From Plantago elongata (Eukaryota; Streptophyta; Magnoliopsida; Lamiales; Plantaginaceae): a stretch of DNA of 21,520 nucleotides. The stretch's first letter is position 1. Every line of letters starts with the position of its first letter. The translations under genes and the position numbers were made by a program. This document shows, piece after piece, positions 9,101-20,462 of the stretch. The stretch lies in the NCBI GenBank assembly GCA_036897095.1, contig JAYMSP010003015.1:1-21520 (forward strand), in the 5' to 3' direction. The notes under the pieces were generated by a model, which saw only the letters and a list, made by a program, of their open reading frames with translations, was not told the origin of the DNA and did no database searches.

Positions 9101-12100
9101 GATGATCATGCATTTCTTTAGTGTAATATCTTATTTCTTTTTTTACAATACTATGCATCGTTTAAGACCTTAAGTCAGCCGTATACCTCAGCTCTTATGC
9201 CCTTCTCCAAGCAAGATAAATGCCTGAAATTCCCTTAGTTTATAATATTGAATAAAAGTAATTATTCATAGTTTGGCACGGTATGTTTTCTTGGAGGTTT
9301 GTCTGATTTCTGTTCTTTTTGCTCTTTTAGTAGCCAAATGGAACAGAATTATTCTGATAATTTGGATTTGAAGGACCTGGGGAAACTAAATCACTTTTTG
9401 CATAATGCATTGCTTGCACTACGATGATTTTAAATATTTTGCTTAGTCATTCACTGAATGAAGAGCATCATTATACCCGATATGGTTTCTTCTTTATGCA
9501 TGCTGTTCTTTACTTGTGTAAATGAAACCAACTCATTGCCAACCACAAACTTTTCTACTTCACAAGTAGACTTGCAGGTGTCATGGCATCCCATTAGACG
9601 AAAAACTTACTCATCAAGCAAAGTTGTCTTTAGTTTGCCCGCTAACCATGGAGGCGCTTAGGGATTTTGATATGGCAGATAATTCTATGAAGGTTGGTGA
9701 GCAAACAATACTATACATGCCCTCTTTCCGAGATAGTCAGAAGCTGCTGCAAGTTTCTTCAACAGTTAATTTCAATGTTATTCAAAGAACCAGCTTAAGA
9801 ACACTAAGTGAAGGTACTTGGCTGTAACAATCATATTTAATTGTTGAATTCACTGTTTGCTTGATATGTAAACTGTAAAACCGAGCATCGATGTATCTAC
9901 TGTGTTAGTTCTGATACCTGTCAATACTCCTTTCCTGGGAGAGCTTTAGGCTCAACTTCTTATATGATTGCTTTGATTTGACATCCTGACATCTGCTAGC
10001 ATGTGTTGTCTTTCACTAAGCTAAAACTAAACCGGCTTAATTGGTAAAACTCTCCTGCTCGTGTAAGCAGCATTTTTGTTTTGCATGAAATGAAGTTGAG
10101 GAAACCTTGTTTGCTAATCCTGTCTACACATTAACAGCAACAAAGCTCGTTTTCTGCTCAGAAATGGCTGTTTGGAAAGATCAAAGCTAGGGAATAAGGC
10201 ATATTACATTAAATACATCCCTGAACAAATTAGTCACTTCCTTGACTTAATTACCTGCTAATTATGTTACTGGTAGAATCCTATTTTCATGTTCTATCAT
10301 TTGGTATGGACAGGTTTTATAATGGGTGCTACATATGTTGCGGTTCCAACCTTGCACAATTCAGATGGGAGTGATGGTTCTGAGCAAGACAGCCAAGGTA
10401 CGTGCAAGATTTGCATAATGTTTATCCTTTCTGTCTCAGTCTCCTAGTCATGTAGATCTTATGCTTGTTCCTGTTAAAATTAAAGCATAGGATACTTCAT
10501 GGACTTTAAATTGCTACTCTCACAGTTTTGTTTGTTATTATTTTCTGGCTTCAGCCTTTGAAGCAGTATGCTGTGCTCTACATGGCCTTGATCAGGGTTT
10601 GGTTTGCACCTCAAATTGTAACATTGAGACTTTAATGGAGACATCAATCCAGTGCTATTATATTCTCTTACCTTCTGACAGAGGGTTGATGCTTCTAAGA
10701 GTAATTGCTTCCTCCATCTGGACTCAGTGCAAACTCGTTTATCAATTTCTCGTGATTGTGCAATTATACTTTCTCACCTCAATAAGTTAAAGTAACTTTG
10801 CAGCGTCTTTTAGCAGCAGAGGAACTTTTGCCTATCCCAGATGTCAGAAAGGTCAATATTCCTGCAGACGAAGAGGTTGAACGAATAGTTCAGTGCCTGA
10901 AAAAGGTCATGCTGCTTCTTTGAATTGTTCCGTTTAGTTTTTTTTTTTGTAGGCTCTAACTGAAGCCATGTTAGTATATGTCTGTTAACTTTACAATTGA
11001 AAGACAAGGCACAAAAAACTCATATGCAAACTGCACAAGTAAAGTGAACCTCCAAATTTTTAGTCTGTCGAATGAAAAGATTGGTATGCCTTTTTAATAC
11101 CCCCCTTAGCTAACTTGTTTAACACATAGCAGCTCTGTTCTCATTGTACCAGAATTTTCATCTTGGTCTCTAATAGACTGTAAACACTCTTCACAGATTG
11201 AATTAAGTGACTATAACCCGATGCAGCATGAAAGAGGTTTCCACCAGAAACTGAACTTGCTGGTCAAACAGAGTCTGCGATTTGGGTAACTAGCTATTAA
11301 AATATTTACGTTCTTTAAAATTTCAATCATGATGCTTTTTCGGAAACAGAGCTATTTATTTGCAAAAGTATTGGCCTCTTTCACTTGAATAGGCTGTTTC
11401 AGAATGATATTAAAAGAGCATTTGTATTAGTTTCCTTAGAACTTCCCCAAAATTTGAATTTATGCTAAAAATGTTTAAAATTCCTAAAAACGTTACAAAA
11501 CTAAATCTCCTATATGTACTGTAACAATTTCTAAAGTTCCAGTTCTTTCGGCTTAACCGTCATCAACATTGATAGTACCTAAGTCCTTTTACATTCATGT
11601 CTAGATAAATTTTGTTTTCTAGCTTAGTAAATAATCAAGCATTATTAAGTAGTTTGCTATTCTAGGGCCATACTTCCTGAGACAAAGGAAGCAATCTCAG
11701 AGTCCAAGTTGAATTCATCATTAGAAGCTGCAGGATCAGAGAAGGCGGTTGACATAAACATCGCAGGAGACAATAGGCCTGGAGGCGACATTAGAATTGG
11801 GGAAAATATTGCCAAGTCAAGCAATACAGAAGAATGGGAACAAGTCATCGTCGCTGAATTTGGAGGCACACATTCCCCCACTTTTACGTCCAGGCCAAAA
11901 CTGGACAAACTGCTTCTGTCCCCGTCTCATAGAAACAGGCAATTGGATGCAAAAACTTCAAGAATTCTCGAGAGGCTGGAACTTCCAAGGCAACTGAAAC
12001 GAAAATCCCCTTTTCCCACTATCTCCTCCACTGTTCCTGATGCATGTACACCAGCAAAAAAGCCTCTGGTACCATATAAGCAAACTCATACTGTAGAGCA

Positions 12101-12176
12101 AGGCACCATGTCCAGCCAACCAATGAAGCCTAATTTCCAAAGGTCAAAAAGGAAAACAAACACATTGACGGCCTAA
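6154..12176 (+). CDS. M1AP-like protein (putative meiotic protein), 12 exons
   Basis: Exons: 6154-6222, 6408-6524, 7073-7187, 7322-7461, 7529-7673, 8258-8436, 9570-9813, 10314-10397, 10555-10700, 10804-10905, 11197-11285, 11666-12176. They join in one frame to 646 residues; all introns are GT-AG. The start has context ACAATGG. Seen: residues 1-200 alternate hydrophobic strands and helices (MLYFVLDLRSLPPP, RIGLCYVYRDRISC, KVILMFSCLVESL) like a VWA-type fold. C238, C241, C254 and C257 form CxxC-x12-CxxC. YYILLPSDRGLMLLRRLLAA spans 399-418, and IELSDYNPMQHERGF starts at 448. The last 170 residues look disordered and basic (KRK, KRKT). From memory, human M1AP (meiosis 1 arrest protein, about 530 residues) has matching stretches in the same order: YVIMPS..LTLLVKAVATRELMLP, then LELEPTYNPL, plus a CLKC before them. 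Homology is therefore inferred, not searched. In mammals M1AP is needed for male meiosis. No plant function is claimed. Splice sites are hand-picked; exons 1-2 are the least certain. Confidence 0.8.
8437..9569 (+). other. Long intron 6 of the M1AP-like gene
   Basis: This 1.1-kb intron is much longer than most others in the gene. It is AT-rich and holds an 8-bp perfect inverted repeat, GGGACATT at 8831-8838 and AATGTCCC at 8849-8856, next to a T-rich run. No coding region or clear transposon ends were seen. Its 3' end has two candidate acceptors, AG at 9568-9569 (in frame) and AG at 9576-9577 (out of frame). Confidence 0.6.
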
Positions 12177-13481
12177 GCACCTGGGTCTTATGAGGTCTGT
12201 ATCCTGGTTCCTTTTTCTATTTCATTTTCACATATAGCTCCACATATCTTTCCTTTTATTAGTTTGTTAATTCTTGTTATGCAACGGACTGGATTCGGAT
12301 TGTTAATTTGAGTTTTTGGCAATTTCCCCCTTGTATCTTTCATAAAGAGCGGATCATGCCCTTTATTACTTTTAAAAATGATTTGCACCCATGTGTTTTT
12401 CAAAAGGTGCAACTCGCTCTCTTATTTCAAATTTCCGTTAAACGTTGATTATACGTGTTAATTTTTCTGTTAACTCTTGGCAAATTACACTTTTTTTTTA
12501 ACACCTAGGATCTGTTTTCAGCAAGTAACTAAAGGGGTTAGAACATGGTTGTGAACTTCTTCACGCTCTGTTTAGCTAGTTAATAGCGCAAATTGTGATT
12601 CTAGTTCTCCCTCCAGTAATGCTTCTTTCATTAGACAATCTGCACTAAGAACCATCTTTCATATTGCACCAGTAGGAGTGAAACATATCAGCAGCAATTG
12701 CAATGCAATTGATTATTTTGTACATCCTAAGTTTAGTTCAATTTACGTGTCTCTTGTGTCTTGTCCTCACCCCAATAGTTGAGTCCCGGTAACCAATATC
12801 TTTAGGGATGGTCATGCTGTGATGCACTGTCTTGTATTTAAGTGTTCAATGATCAGTTCTAGTTCAGAAAATTTGCTAATTATGTGATCAATCAATGATT
12901 AGTTGAGGCTGTCCCATTTCTTTAGCCTGTTGAGATTGAAGTTTTACCTAAGACTAGATAGTAAATACAGTGATACACTTTTTTGTAGTCTGTGCGGGTA
13001 TAAAATTAGAATCTAGTGATTTTCCTGGTGAAACTATAAATACTTTTCTAGTGTGAGACCTTGACTAACTCAAAAGCCCTGTACTCTCATTATCATAGAC
13101 AAAGAAGAACCAAATGGTACACTTATATGGTCTATTTGTATAATGAGGTTAGTTGGTTGGGCAATCATTCAACTTCCCACTACTTCGCTTCACTTCTACC
13201 ATGTGAATCTCCTATGGATAAAAAAACTAATAAAATCATACCCCACAATTATCCTGCTGCTGATACAAGCATGACTCAACCATGAGGTCATTTCTGAAAT
13301 ACCTGAAACTCACTATATACTTCCAAGAAATGGAAGAGATAAAACAAACAAAAACTTCTATCATCTGCACTTTCCTCCTTCAGTTGTGTTGGATAGTTGT
13401 ACATCAAAACGCAATCAGGCAACAATATCTGTACATTACGCATTAGAAGCCTACCGAACCTTTTTTTCTCAGTTGCTCAGT
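12177..13481. other. Convergent intergenic spacer
   Basis: This lies between the stop codons of the two tail-to-tail genes and must hold both 3' UTRs. It is AT-rich. A stretch at about 12290-12490 has the related decamers TTGGCAATTT (12316-12325) and TTGGCAAATT (12477-12486) around it and a style common in plant repeat DNA, but no terminal inverted repeats or target duplication were found. No convincing gene is present; a 74-codon open frame at 13061-13285 has no recognisable features. Confidence 0.5.
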
Positions 13482-16400
13482 TCAAAAGTTCTCTTTATGG
13501 AATTCAAATCTGGTAGATGTCTTGTGAGAAAAATCAGAGGCTAGCTGCCTTAGCTCCTTTACCGGTGGTGGTGCCCCACAGTAAAATACTCCTGCGTATG
13601 TCATCAGGTTCAAAGTAACTTCATTATATAATGACAATATATTGACTATGAATGCTTCAATTTTCTCATAATAGTCTATGAAGGCGTGTAGTATAATAAC
13701 TTTTACTAGGACACTAGTTCTCGTTTGACCCAAAAAAGATCTCATTTAAAGTGAACTGAAATAAGGATTTTTCTAGTGGTCTGAAAGTTGTGAACATAAT
13801 ATTGAGAAACCATTGAGTGGTGAACAAAAACCCTTGAAAATACTAAGTAGTAAAATGATTTCAAAACACCTATCACTCGTTTTAGTCTAGGATTCTTGAA
13901 TAATACGAAAATATGGTAGGGGAGCTTACCAACTCTTGCATTAGGATGATTGAGGGCAATCCTTTTAAAGACAGTACGCCAATTAGGCTTCGCGAAGTGA
14001 GACTTGACTCGAGTTCCAGAGACAATGTCCACTCCATTCTTGGCATGGTTGAGTGATTGAAGCATGGTAATTAATGCAGAACGAGCATCACCCTCTTCAT
14101 AAACACTGGTGCAATAGTTGTGCATTTCTATTACTCCCTTGTGATCCATTCCAGCCACCTCATTCATCACTCCTTTAAACCAATCAAATGATCCTTGTTC
14201 TCGTGTGACCCAATAGAAGTACGCCCTTCCGGTCTTAAAATTGTGTCGTCCACTCCCTGTTCCTGACTTTCTTTTAGGAGTTATAGCAGCACCAGTTGTG
14301 GGCATTCTTGCTCCTTCTTCCAAATTGTTCTGTTCTTCATCCAAAGCCTTTATGTTATTCACAATGTCTTTAACAACACTGATCATTGGTGTTGCGCCAA
14401 TGCCAAGACCCACTAACAGCACTACGTCATAATCCTTGTAATCTTGTGTAGGTGCTCCATACGGACCATCAATCAATACTCTGGGGAAGCTGCAAATATG
14501 TTAACATCATTTTCAATATTATCATTGGTACTATATCATCCTAACATTTCTCTCAAATATTATTTACTTCCTACATCTTGTATATTTTTGGAGCAGCAAA
14601 TGAAGTCTAATAATAGATATCAACTTTTTTTTTTTCACAGTAGTCAAATCTTCTATCAGCAATTTTGCAGTGAACAATACTCGATTTGAGTAAGATGACT
14701 AGGAAATGATATTATTTTACTTTTTTACCTTTTAACTGTTGTGGTCTATGATAATCAGTATATTAGAAGGGAGTTTATATAGACAGAGTAGTTTTTGTTA
14801 ACAACAGCATAGATGTGTACATTTATTGGTGTCATGATACTTCAATAAAACTTTTGCTTTGCCAATAACAACACTGCTCAGTCTATGTCATGTCCTATAT
14901 TAGAGGTCTAGTTTGATTTTTTAGCATTTTTCCCTGTAATGAATAGTTTGCTCAGGTCGTAAAGCGACTTAGGAATTAAATAATCTAAATTTTCTCATAT
15001 TGAGATACCGATATTTGTTTTACTTTGTTTTTATTTTTTCACTACGTTATAGAATATTCAGTGTCCTGCTTAACAAAATCCCTGTTTCATCCTGTATATT
15101 TTTATGATCTCCATTATGTGCCGTATCAAATATGCAGCTGTATGTTCTAATACCTAAATGCATATCCTAATCCTGGGTTGCAATACATTGAACAATTTCA
15201 AGCATATATGCAAATACTTACTTGGGGTTATTCTCTCCTTGTAAGCAGTCAGCTCTGAGGAGCCCACTTTTGCCTGTTGGTGGTGGCTGACAAACCTAAC
15301 AAAGACCAAGTATCATATAGCTAATATTTAGCAACAATCCATATTTGAAGACTAGGACTGGATACAAAAAAGTTAAGGAAAAAAGAAAAAGTTTATTCCT
15401 CTAGGATCCTGGCAATAATTGTAGAGGTACGTTACGATTAGTTTCCTTCTCCGTTAGTACAAAATACTATAACGTTCTCTGTATTTCTTGCTATTATTGC
15501 ATGCTCTTACAGACCCGGAATTGAACATGTTGTAATTACAAAAGTACAGGTGTTACTCAGTATACATGTGTCCGTGTGTATCGTATAGTAAACCATTTTA
15601 CGTTATAGACTTGTAGGTAACCTGTATTCTGAAAAAAGACTACATGTCTATATCACATTGAGCAATATCATAGTGTGAAAAGATGACCCCTACCTACCGT
15701 GCACTAATCAAGTGGTGAAACATGACCCGCCAGTTTTTTAGATTCTATACATTATATTTCGTAGTTGACAAGGTTTAACACTCAAACTTTGAAAAGGTGA
15801 AAAAGACATTGACTTGTGGGGGCAAAATAAGAGTAGGAGTTTTATCAAGGGAAATTATACCTCGGAGAAAACAACTTTAAGTTGCCTGGTCCAATCTCCC
15901 AATGTTCGAATATGAACGCTAACATAATCATCCCTGGGAGCCGAGGTGATCGAAAATGGGTGCCTGAAACAAGTGGACCACTAAATGTTGTTAGTGAATG
16001 ATTAAGGACAATCATTCATTTTAATGCGATGTTTTTTGTCATAGTATTAAAAGTATTTGGAATGGATAATGGTCTCAACGTTGATGAGACCACTTAATGT
16101 CCTAAGTAGGACACCTACCATTCAAATGGAGAAACTGCCGAACAGTTGACAAAGATGTATTGTCCACTTTTATATTTGAACCCTTGTGGCTTCGACATGT
16201 GCAATGCAAGCACATTTCCTGGGTATACTGCCACCTTCATTCATAGAAAAAACCAAAACTTCCTATAAATAATGGTGAGAGCTTTGATTAACTTGCTATT
16301 TTAAGTAAGTTAGATTTCAATATTTGAGGCTTCTGAAAATTCTCCGACATGACTTGCCAGTTTACCTGGTAACTAGTAAGTATCGTCAAGTATGCAGTGA

Positions 16401-19382
16401 ATATGTGTTTAAGAATTGTTAGTTTGAGCTTAAGTTTGTTTAACCTTTAAGATCTTGACGGGCTTGATGCTAGACCTGAATGCCCGGATCAACCTTTCAC
16501 CCCCGTAGAGCATGAGTGGAACTGCCAAGTACATCCATGTCTGTCCAGCACTTGAAATATTAGTTACAATTGACACAATAAAACATTCAAGAAGAAGGGC
16601 AAAGGATGAACTAACCGTTTTCTTGTACCATTCATGGGTCAAATAAAGCTTGATACCGTGGATGATGAGGCAAATATACACAATGACGAACAAATGGTGT
16701 GAATACCAAAATGCATTGAATCCTGTGAGCTTGTCCAAAGGCTTGGGCATGTTCACTCTGTTCCTCCTGAACCATGGAGATGCAAGGGTGAAGGCTATAG
16801 TCATTAGGACTACCATTATGACCCCTGTCACACCTTCCCATTCTTTCACAAAGTGCCAATAGTTTTCTGCTTGGTCACCAAAAAACTTCTCAAGTGGTTC
16901 GTACTGTTCCTCGGTTGCATGTATCAGCCGAGGAAAATCGCATGTCAAGTGGCTAATTGCATGTAATCCCACTCCTATTGCAATTGCCACGGCAATAACC
17001 TGTAAACGTATCAAACATAGTTAAACACCAAGTTATTTTTTCATTGTTAAGCTAGAAGCCTAGAACGCTTGTAATGGGGACCTTACTTTGTGGAAATTGA
17101 GGTTGTCATCAAAAGGGACAGCCATCCCAAGCTTGGTCTTGTTCCGAAGCCAAGTGATGGTGTTTCGGCACACTGGTAGCAAAATCAGTGCCATGTTCAG
17201 CTTCAGAGTCTCAGCGGCTCCTTTGGCTACGCACACACAGTGGCCTGCTACTTTAAAAACTGCTCTATTTCTGTACTCAATGTACTTGAAAGTAAACAGG
17301 GCAATCATAACTCCAATCCACAATGCCATAACCCAAACTCTCTGCCAATTGTCCAGCAAAAAGTACTTAAAATCTTTGTACTTTCGACTCACGAAAGTAT
17401 CTTGAGTCGGCTTCAGCTTCTCACTCAGCATTTTGCTCAAGTTCCGGCTCTCTCCGGCCCCTCTAACCGATTGGCTTGGACCTTGCAGTAGTAGCATTTC
17501 CAAGTTCTCTATCTGTTTGTAAGAAAATTAATGTCATATGGAACAAATATTTAATCACTCTTTTACTAATTTCAATCTGATTGAATTATTAAAGTATTAC
17601 TACCATGATGTATCCAAGGTCATTAGGATCTAGCTCTTCCATGATTAGCCTGGCGTATTCATCGGCTTGCTTTTGGATATTCGACAGCTTGTTGGCAGAA
17701 GCACTTAATGTAATGATCTGCATACAAATATTATTCCATTCCATTTAATTAGTCTAAAGAATTACATCCACCAAGCCGGCTACATGTTCACTAGTACTTA
17801 GAATAATCTTAAACATCGCTATGGTTTATCTGCTTTGATTTTCCTAGTGCAGTATTCTTATATGCATTTTTATCTAATCATTAACTCGTCTCATCTACTT
17901 TGTACGTAGTTGAGTGACATGAACATGGAACAGGTAGTGTTCTCAATTCAAGTTTATATTGTATATGAAAAAGTTGGAACCGCGTTGAATAAGAGTCAGT
18001 TCACGATAGTTGTAAAAGTCAATTTCCTTTGTCATGATCACATATGTATACAAAAACATAAATAGTTTAAAATTTATTGTACCAGCATGCTAATTATTAC
18101 CTCCCTCACTTCCCCTTCAGTAATTCTGCCATCAGCATCCTTATCCACCCTGCAAATTCAAGATTAGCATCATACGTTGAAAACCATTTTATTGATTATT
18201 ATACAACCAATAATTTTAATCAATGATTTCCTTAAATCATTAAAAGTTTACTACTACTGACAAGCACTAATCAACATTAATAGCAGCTTTAAACAAGTCC
18301 TTGCTTACATGTCAAAAAAAGTCTGTAGCCGTGAATCAAAGCTCTGATCAGCAACCTGGTCCCAAAACTCTCTCAACTGAGCTTTGGTGATCATCTCGCC
18401 GGAAATGTTCCTCCGCCGTGCCAGCGCGTCAAAAAGCTCACCAGCAAACTCCTTCGACTCCTTGTTCATACCTTTAACAATCACCAACATCGATCCTCTT
18501 TAAGTAAAAAAACTTGACCAAAATTAATACCATGCAAGAAACCTCTTAGTCCTTGAGGTAGTTAAGACTTTAGCACAACCACATTCTTCTTCTTTGAATT
18601 TTTATTAATTTCCTTACCAATGCATTCACCAAAACGTGCACGAGGCAACAATCCATGATCATTCCCCCCACTAATCTCGTCAAACCTCTTCTCCACCCCC
18701 TCCCACGCCGCTCCGGCATCCTTCTTCGTGCCTGTTTAAAAAACTTCGAACTATTACGGAATGATCAAGTGAAGAAATATCAGGTAAGAACGTGTTGAGA
18801 AATAGAGATTCGAAGAAATTCCATGAGGAACATATCAGTTAGCAAAATCAGGTTTTAGCATCAGAGTAGAGACTGGTGATTCTATACAAATAAGTTGTAC
18901 AGTAATCAGTTGCACCAAAACTGGCACTTACTAATAAACTTTAACCCCTTCAATGCATGGACGGCCGCGGACTTGTTCCGGTCAAACCTCCCAGTTTGAG
19001 GGCGGCGCGTGAAGGAAGCCAACTTCTTGAGCTCATGCGAAACCTGTCTAATTCTAGACGAAGCATTCCTCACCACGGACGACCCGAACGAAGACTTCTT
19101 TTCGAGCCCTCTGGCAAGTAGTGCCAGATCAGGATCTTCCATCTCCCCACCACCGGCGGCCTTGACGCTGTGAACCGCCACGGAGTCCTCCCGGACGTCA
19201 AGCGTGATCTCCACATACTCCTCCGCCGGAGGAGCCGAAGGGCTGGTGGAGTTTCCTGTGAGGTTGAATTTGGCACTTCTTCGGCCCACACGTTTGTTTG
19301 GGCCGCTGAAGGTTGCTGATCTGTCTCCGGTGACTAACTCCGTGTCGGAGTGGTAGTGTAGGTGGTTCTCTTGGTTTTGCAT
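13482..19382 (-). CDS. RBOH: Respiratory burst oxidase homolog (NADPH oxidase), 13 exons
   Basis: Plasma-membrane NADPH oxidase: moves electrons from cytosolic NADPH through FAD and two hemes to apoplastic O2, making superoxide. Exons from 5' to 3': 19382-18932, 18731-18618, 18471-18309, 18149-18101, 17717-17604, 17512-17087, 16999-16616, 16540-16445, 16234-16119, 15963-15861, 15295-15222, 14489-13930, 13591-13482; 919 residues, no breaks, usual length. N-terminal region with [21 protein letters not shown]-hand loop at 245-256 ([12 protein letters not shown]), a second degenerate one near 289 (DPNDLGYI). Six-helix ferric-reductase core with heme histidines H438/H452 and H540/H553 by alignment with gp91phox. 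FAD motif HPFSIT at 639-644; NADPH motif GLGIGATP at 724-731; C-terminus FHKENF. S319 and S323 line up with the regulatory serines S343 and S347 of Arabidopsis RBOHD, so calcium and kinase control is expected. Nearest to RBOHA/C/D types; the exact paralogue cannot be decided by eye. Confidence 0.97.
16071..16113 (-). repeat. Two hairpins just inside RBOH intron 9
   Basis: GGTCTCA (16071-16077) and TGAGACC (16085-16091) form a 7-bp stem with a 7-base loop. Next to it TGTCCT (16098-16103) and AGGACA (16108-16113) form a 6-bp stem with a 4-base loop. On the RBOH transcript the second hairpin starts five bases after the donor GT boundary of exon 9 (exon end at 16119). Confidence 0.5.
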
Positions 19383-19534
19383 TTGGATGTTCTGAAGAGA
19401 GTTTAATAGCAGAATTTAAAATGAAGAGAATAAAATCTTTATAGCAGTTAGCTTCTGTTCTGTAGAAGCAGAAAGATAGTCTGCAACTAATCTTACATGA
19501 GTTTATTTTTGTTCTTGTCAGGAATTATTGGCTA

Positions 19535-19543
19535 ATATATATA
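19535..19543 (-). promoter_or_regulatory. Candidate TATA box of RBOH
   Basis: The minus strand reads TATATATAT about 150 bases upstream of the RBOH ATG at 19382. Initiation about 30 bases further would give a 5' leader of roughly 120 bases. It is the most TATA-like element close to the start. Confidence 0.45.
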
Positions 19544-19945
19544 CAGCCATTTAAAAAGGTGGAGAAAATAAATAGTGTTTCAAGTTTGAACGTTGTAATT
19601 GGAATTGTGGACAATATTTGCACTTTTAACACAAAAGTCACAAATTCTGCATTCTCATTTTCAGGAAAAGAAAGTTATGGCATTGGTTTACCTTGTAAGG
19701 ATGATAATTATTAATGATAGTTAAGTTGGTATTGAACCATTTGTATGAATGTGGCTTTATTGTGGAGACCAATTATGGAAGTATGGAACAAATGTTAGAT
19801 AGATATTAGTGTGAAGGCTAGTTGCCCGTAAATAAATGTTTGTTGAATTTTTGTTATATGATTACATGTTTTTGGTACTGATTAGTAAAATATAAGTTCA
19901 TTATTTCGGATGTAATTTTACCGGGGATTTTTCTGGGACCTTTCC

Positions 19946-20103
19946 TGTGTAAAAGTGGGTATGACTTTTTACACATCAATTTAGTCTACCACCTTTTCTC
20001 CAATTCCAATTGGTTGGCTATAATGCAAAAGTAACAAATATTAATGGGAAATCAATTTTACTTTTACGGACTACCGAATTAATGTGCAACAAAAAAAGTC
20101 ATA
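19946..20103. repeat. Imperfect inverted repeats upstream of RBOH
   Basis: TGTGTAAAAGT (19946-19956) faces ACTTTTTACACA (19964-19975), a near-perfect hairpin with a 7-base loop and one extra T. The block TATGACTTTTTACACAT (19960-19976) is also echoed in inverse orientation at 20082-20103, with an A-run and TGCAAC inserted. This could be a decayed MITE or foldback element; no target duplication was found. Confidence 0.4.
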
Positions 20104-20127
20104 AGTGGTAGAAATAATTGAAATTGG

Positions 20128-20462
20128 TTTTTTTGAGAACAACACATTTATTACTTAAAGAGAAAGGTTTATACAAGACTTGGCAAGACTAGACTTAGTT
20201 ACAGTGACTAGATCATTCGACATATTTTACAAGCCATAAAGGCGGAACATCTCAGTGCAAAAGAAACGACGTGCTCCTTCCGTGACAGTAGCCGGGATGG
20301 CGTCAGGCAAAAGAGGGAGATCCCAGATCCTATTTTCGACAAAAGATCAACAACCGCGTTGGCCTCTCGGTAGACAAAAAAGACATGCCCTTCTCGAACC
20401 AACGACAAAAGGTGCTGAATATCCTGGAGTAATCGCCTAAGGGACTTTTTGCACTTACTTGT
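20128..20462 (-). mobile_element. LINE-type RNase H fragment with A-rich 3' end
   Basis: The minus strand from about 20462 reads KKSLRRLLQDIQHLLSLVRE, GHVFFVYREANAVVDLLSKI and stops at 20208-20210. This matches the end of the RNase H-like domain (HVYREAN.VAD.L.K pattern) found in plant L1-type LINEs and in related host genes. Downstream on the same strand are AATAAA at 20147-20152 and a run of seven A at 20128-20134, which looks like the 3' end of a retrotransposed RNA. The D of the usual VAD is kept as VVD. The piece covers only the last part of the domain. No target duplication was identified. Alternative: the 3' end of a host RNase H-domain pseudogene. Confidence 0.6.

Larger units (their letters stand above)
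19383..20120. other. Upstream region of RBOH
   Basis: No coding region was seen. The first 150 bases should include the 5' leader and a TATA-like box at 19535-19543. Between 19946 and 20103 there are overlapping imperfect inverted repeats (see separate entry). The remainder is AT-rich and unremarkable. Confidence 0.5.

Noticed and set aside
10030..10080. A tRNA-like string with GGCTTAATTGG resembling an A box
   Set aside because: No B box follows at tRNA spacing, and it lies inside an intron of the M1AP-like gene.
11657..12140. Minus-strand and other-frame open frames across the last M1AP-like exon
   Set aside because: They are shadows of the long final exon; the plus-strand frame joins the upstream exons exactly.
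13061..13285. A 74-codon plus-strand open frame
   Set aside because: It has no recognisable domain, low-complexity composition and no supporting signals in the convergent spacer.
13742..13929. Extension of the large RBOH exon 12 past 13930 into the intron
   Set aside because: Conserved RBOH sequence ends with NHPNARVG, and splicing to the exon starting VFYCGAPPP restores the family C-terminus.
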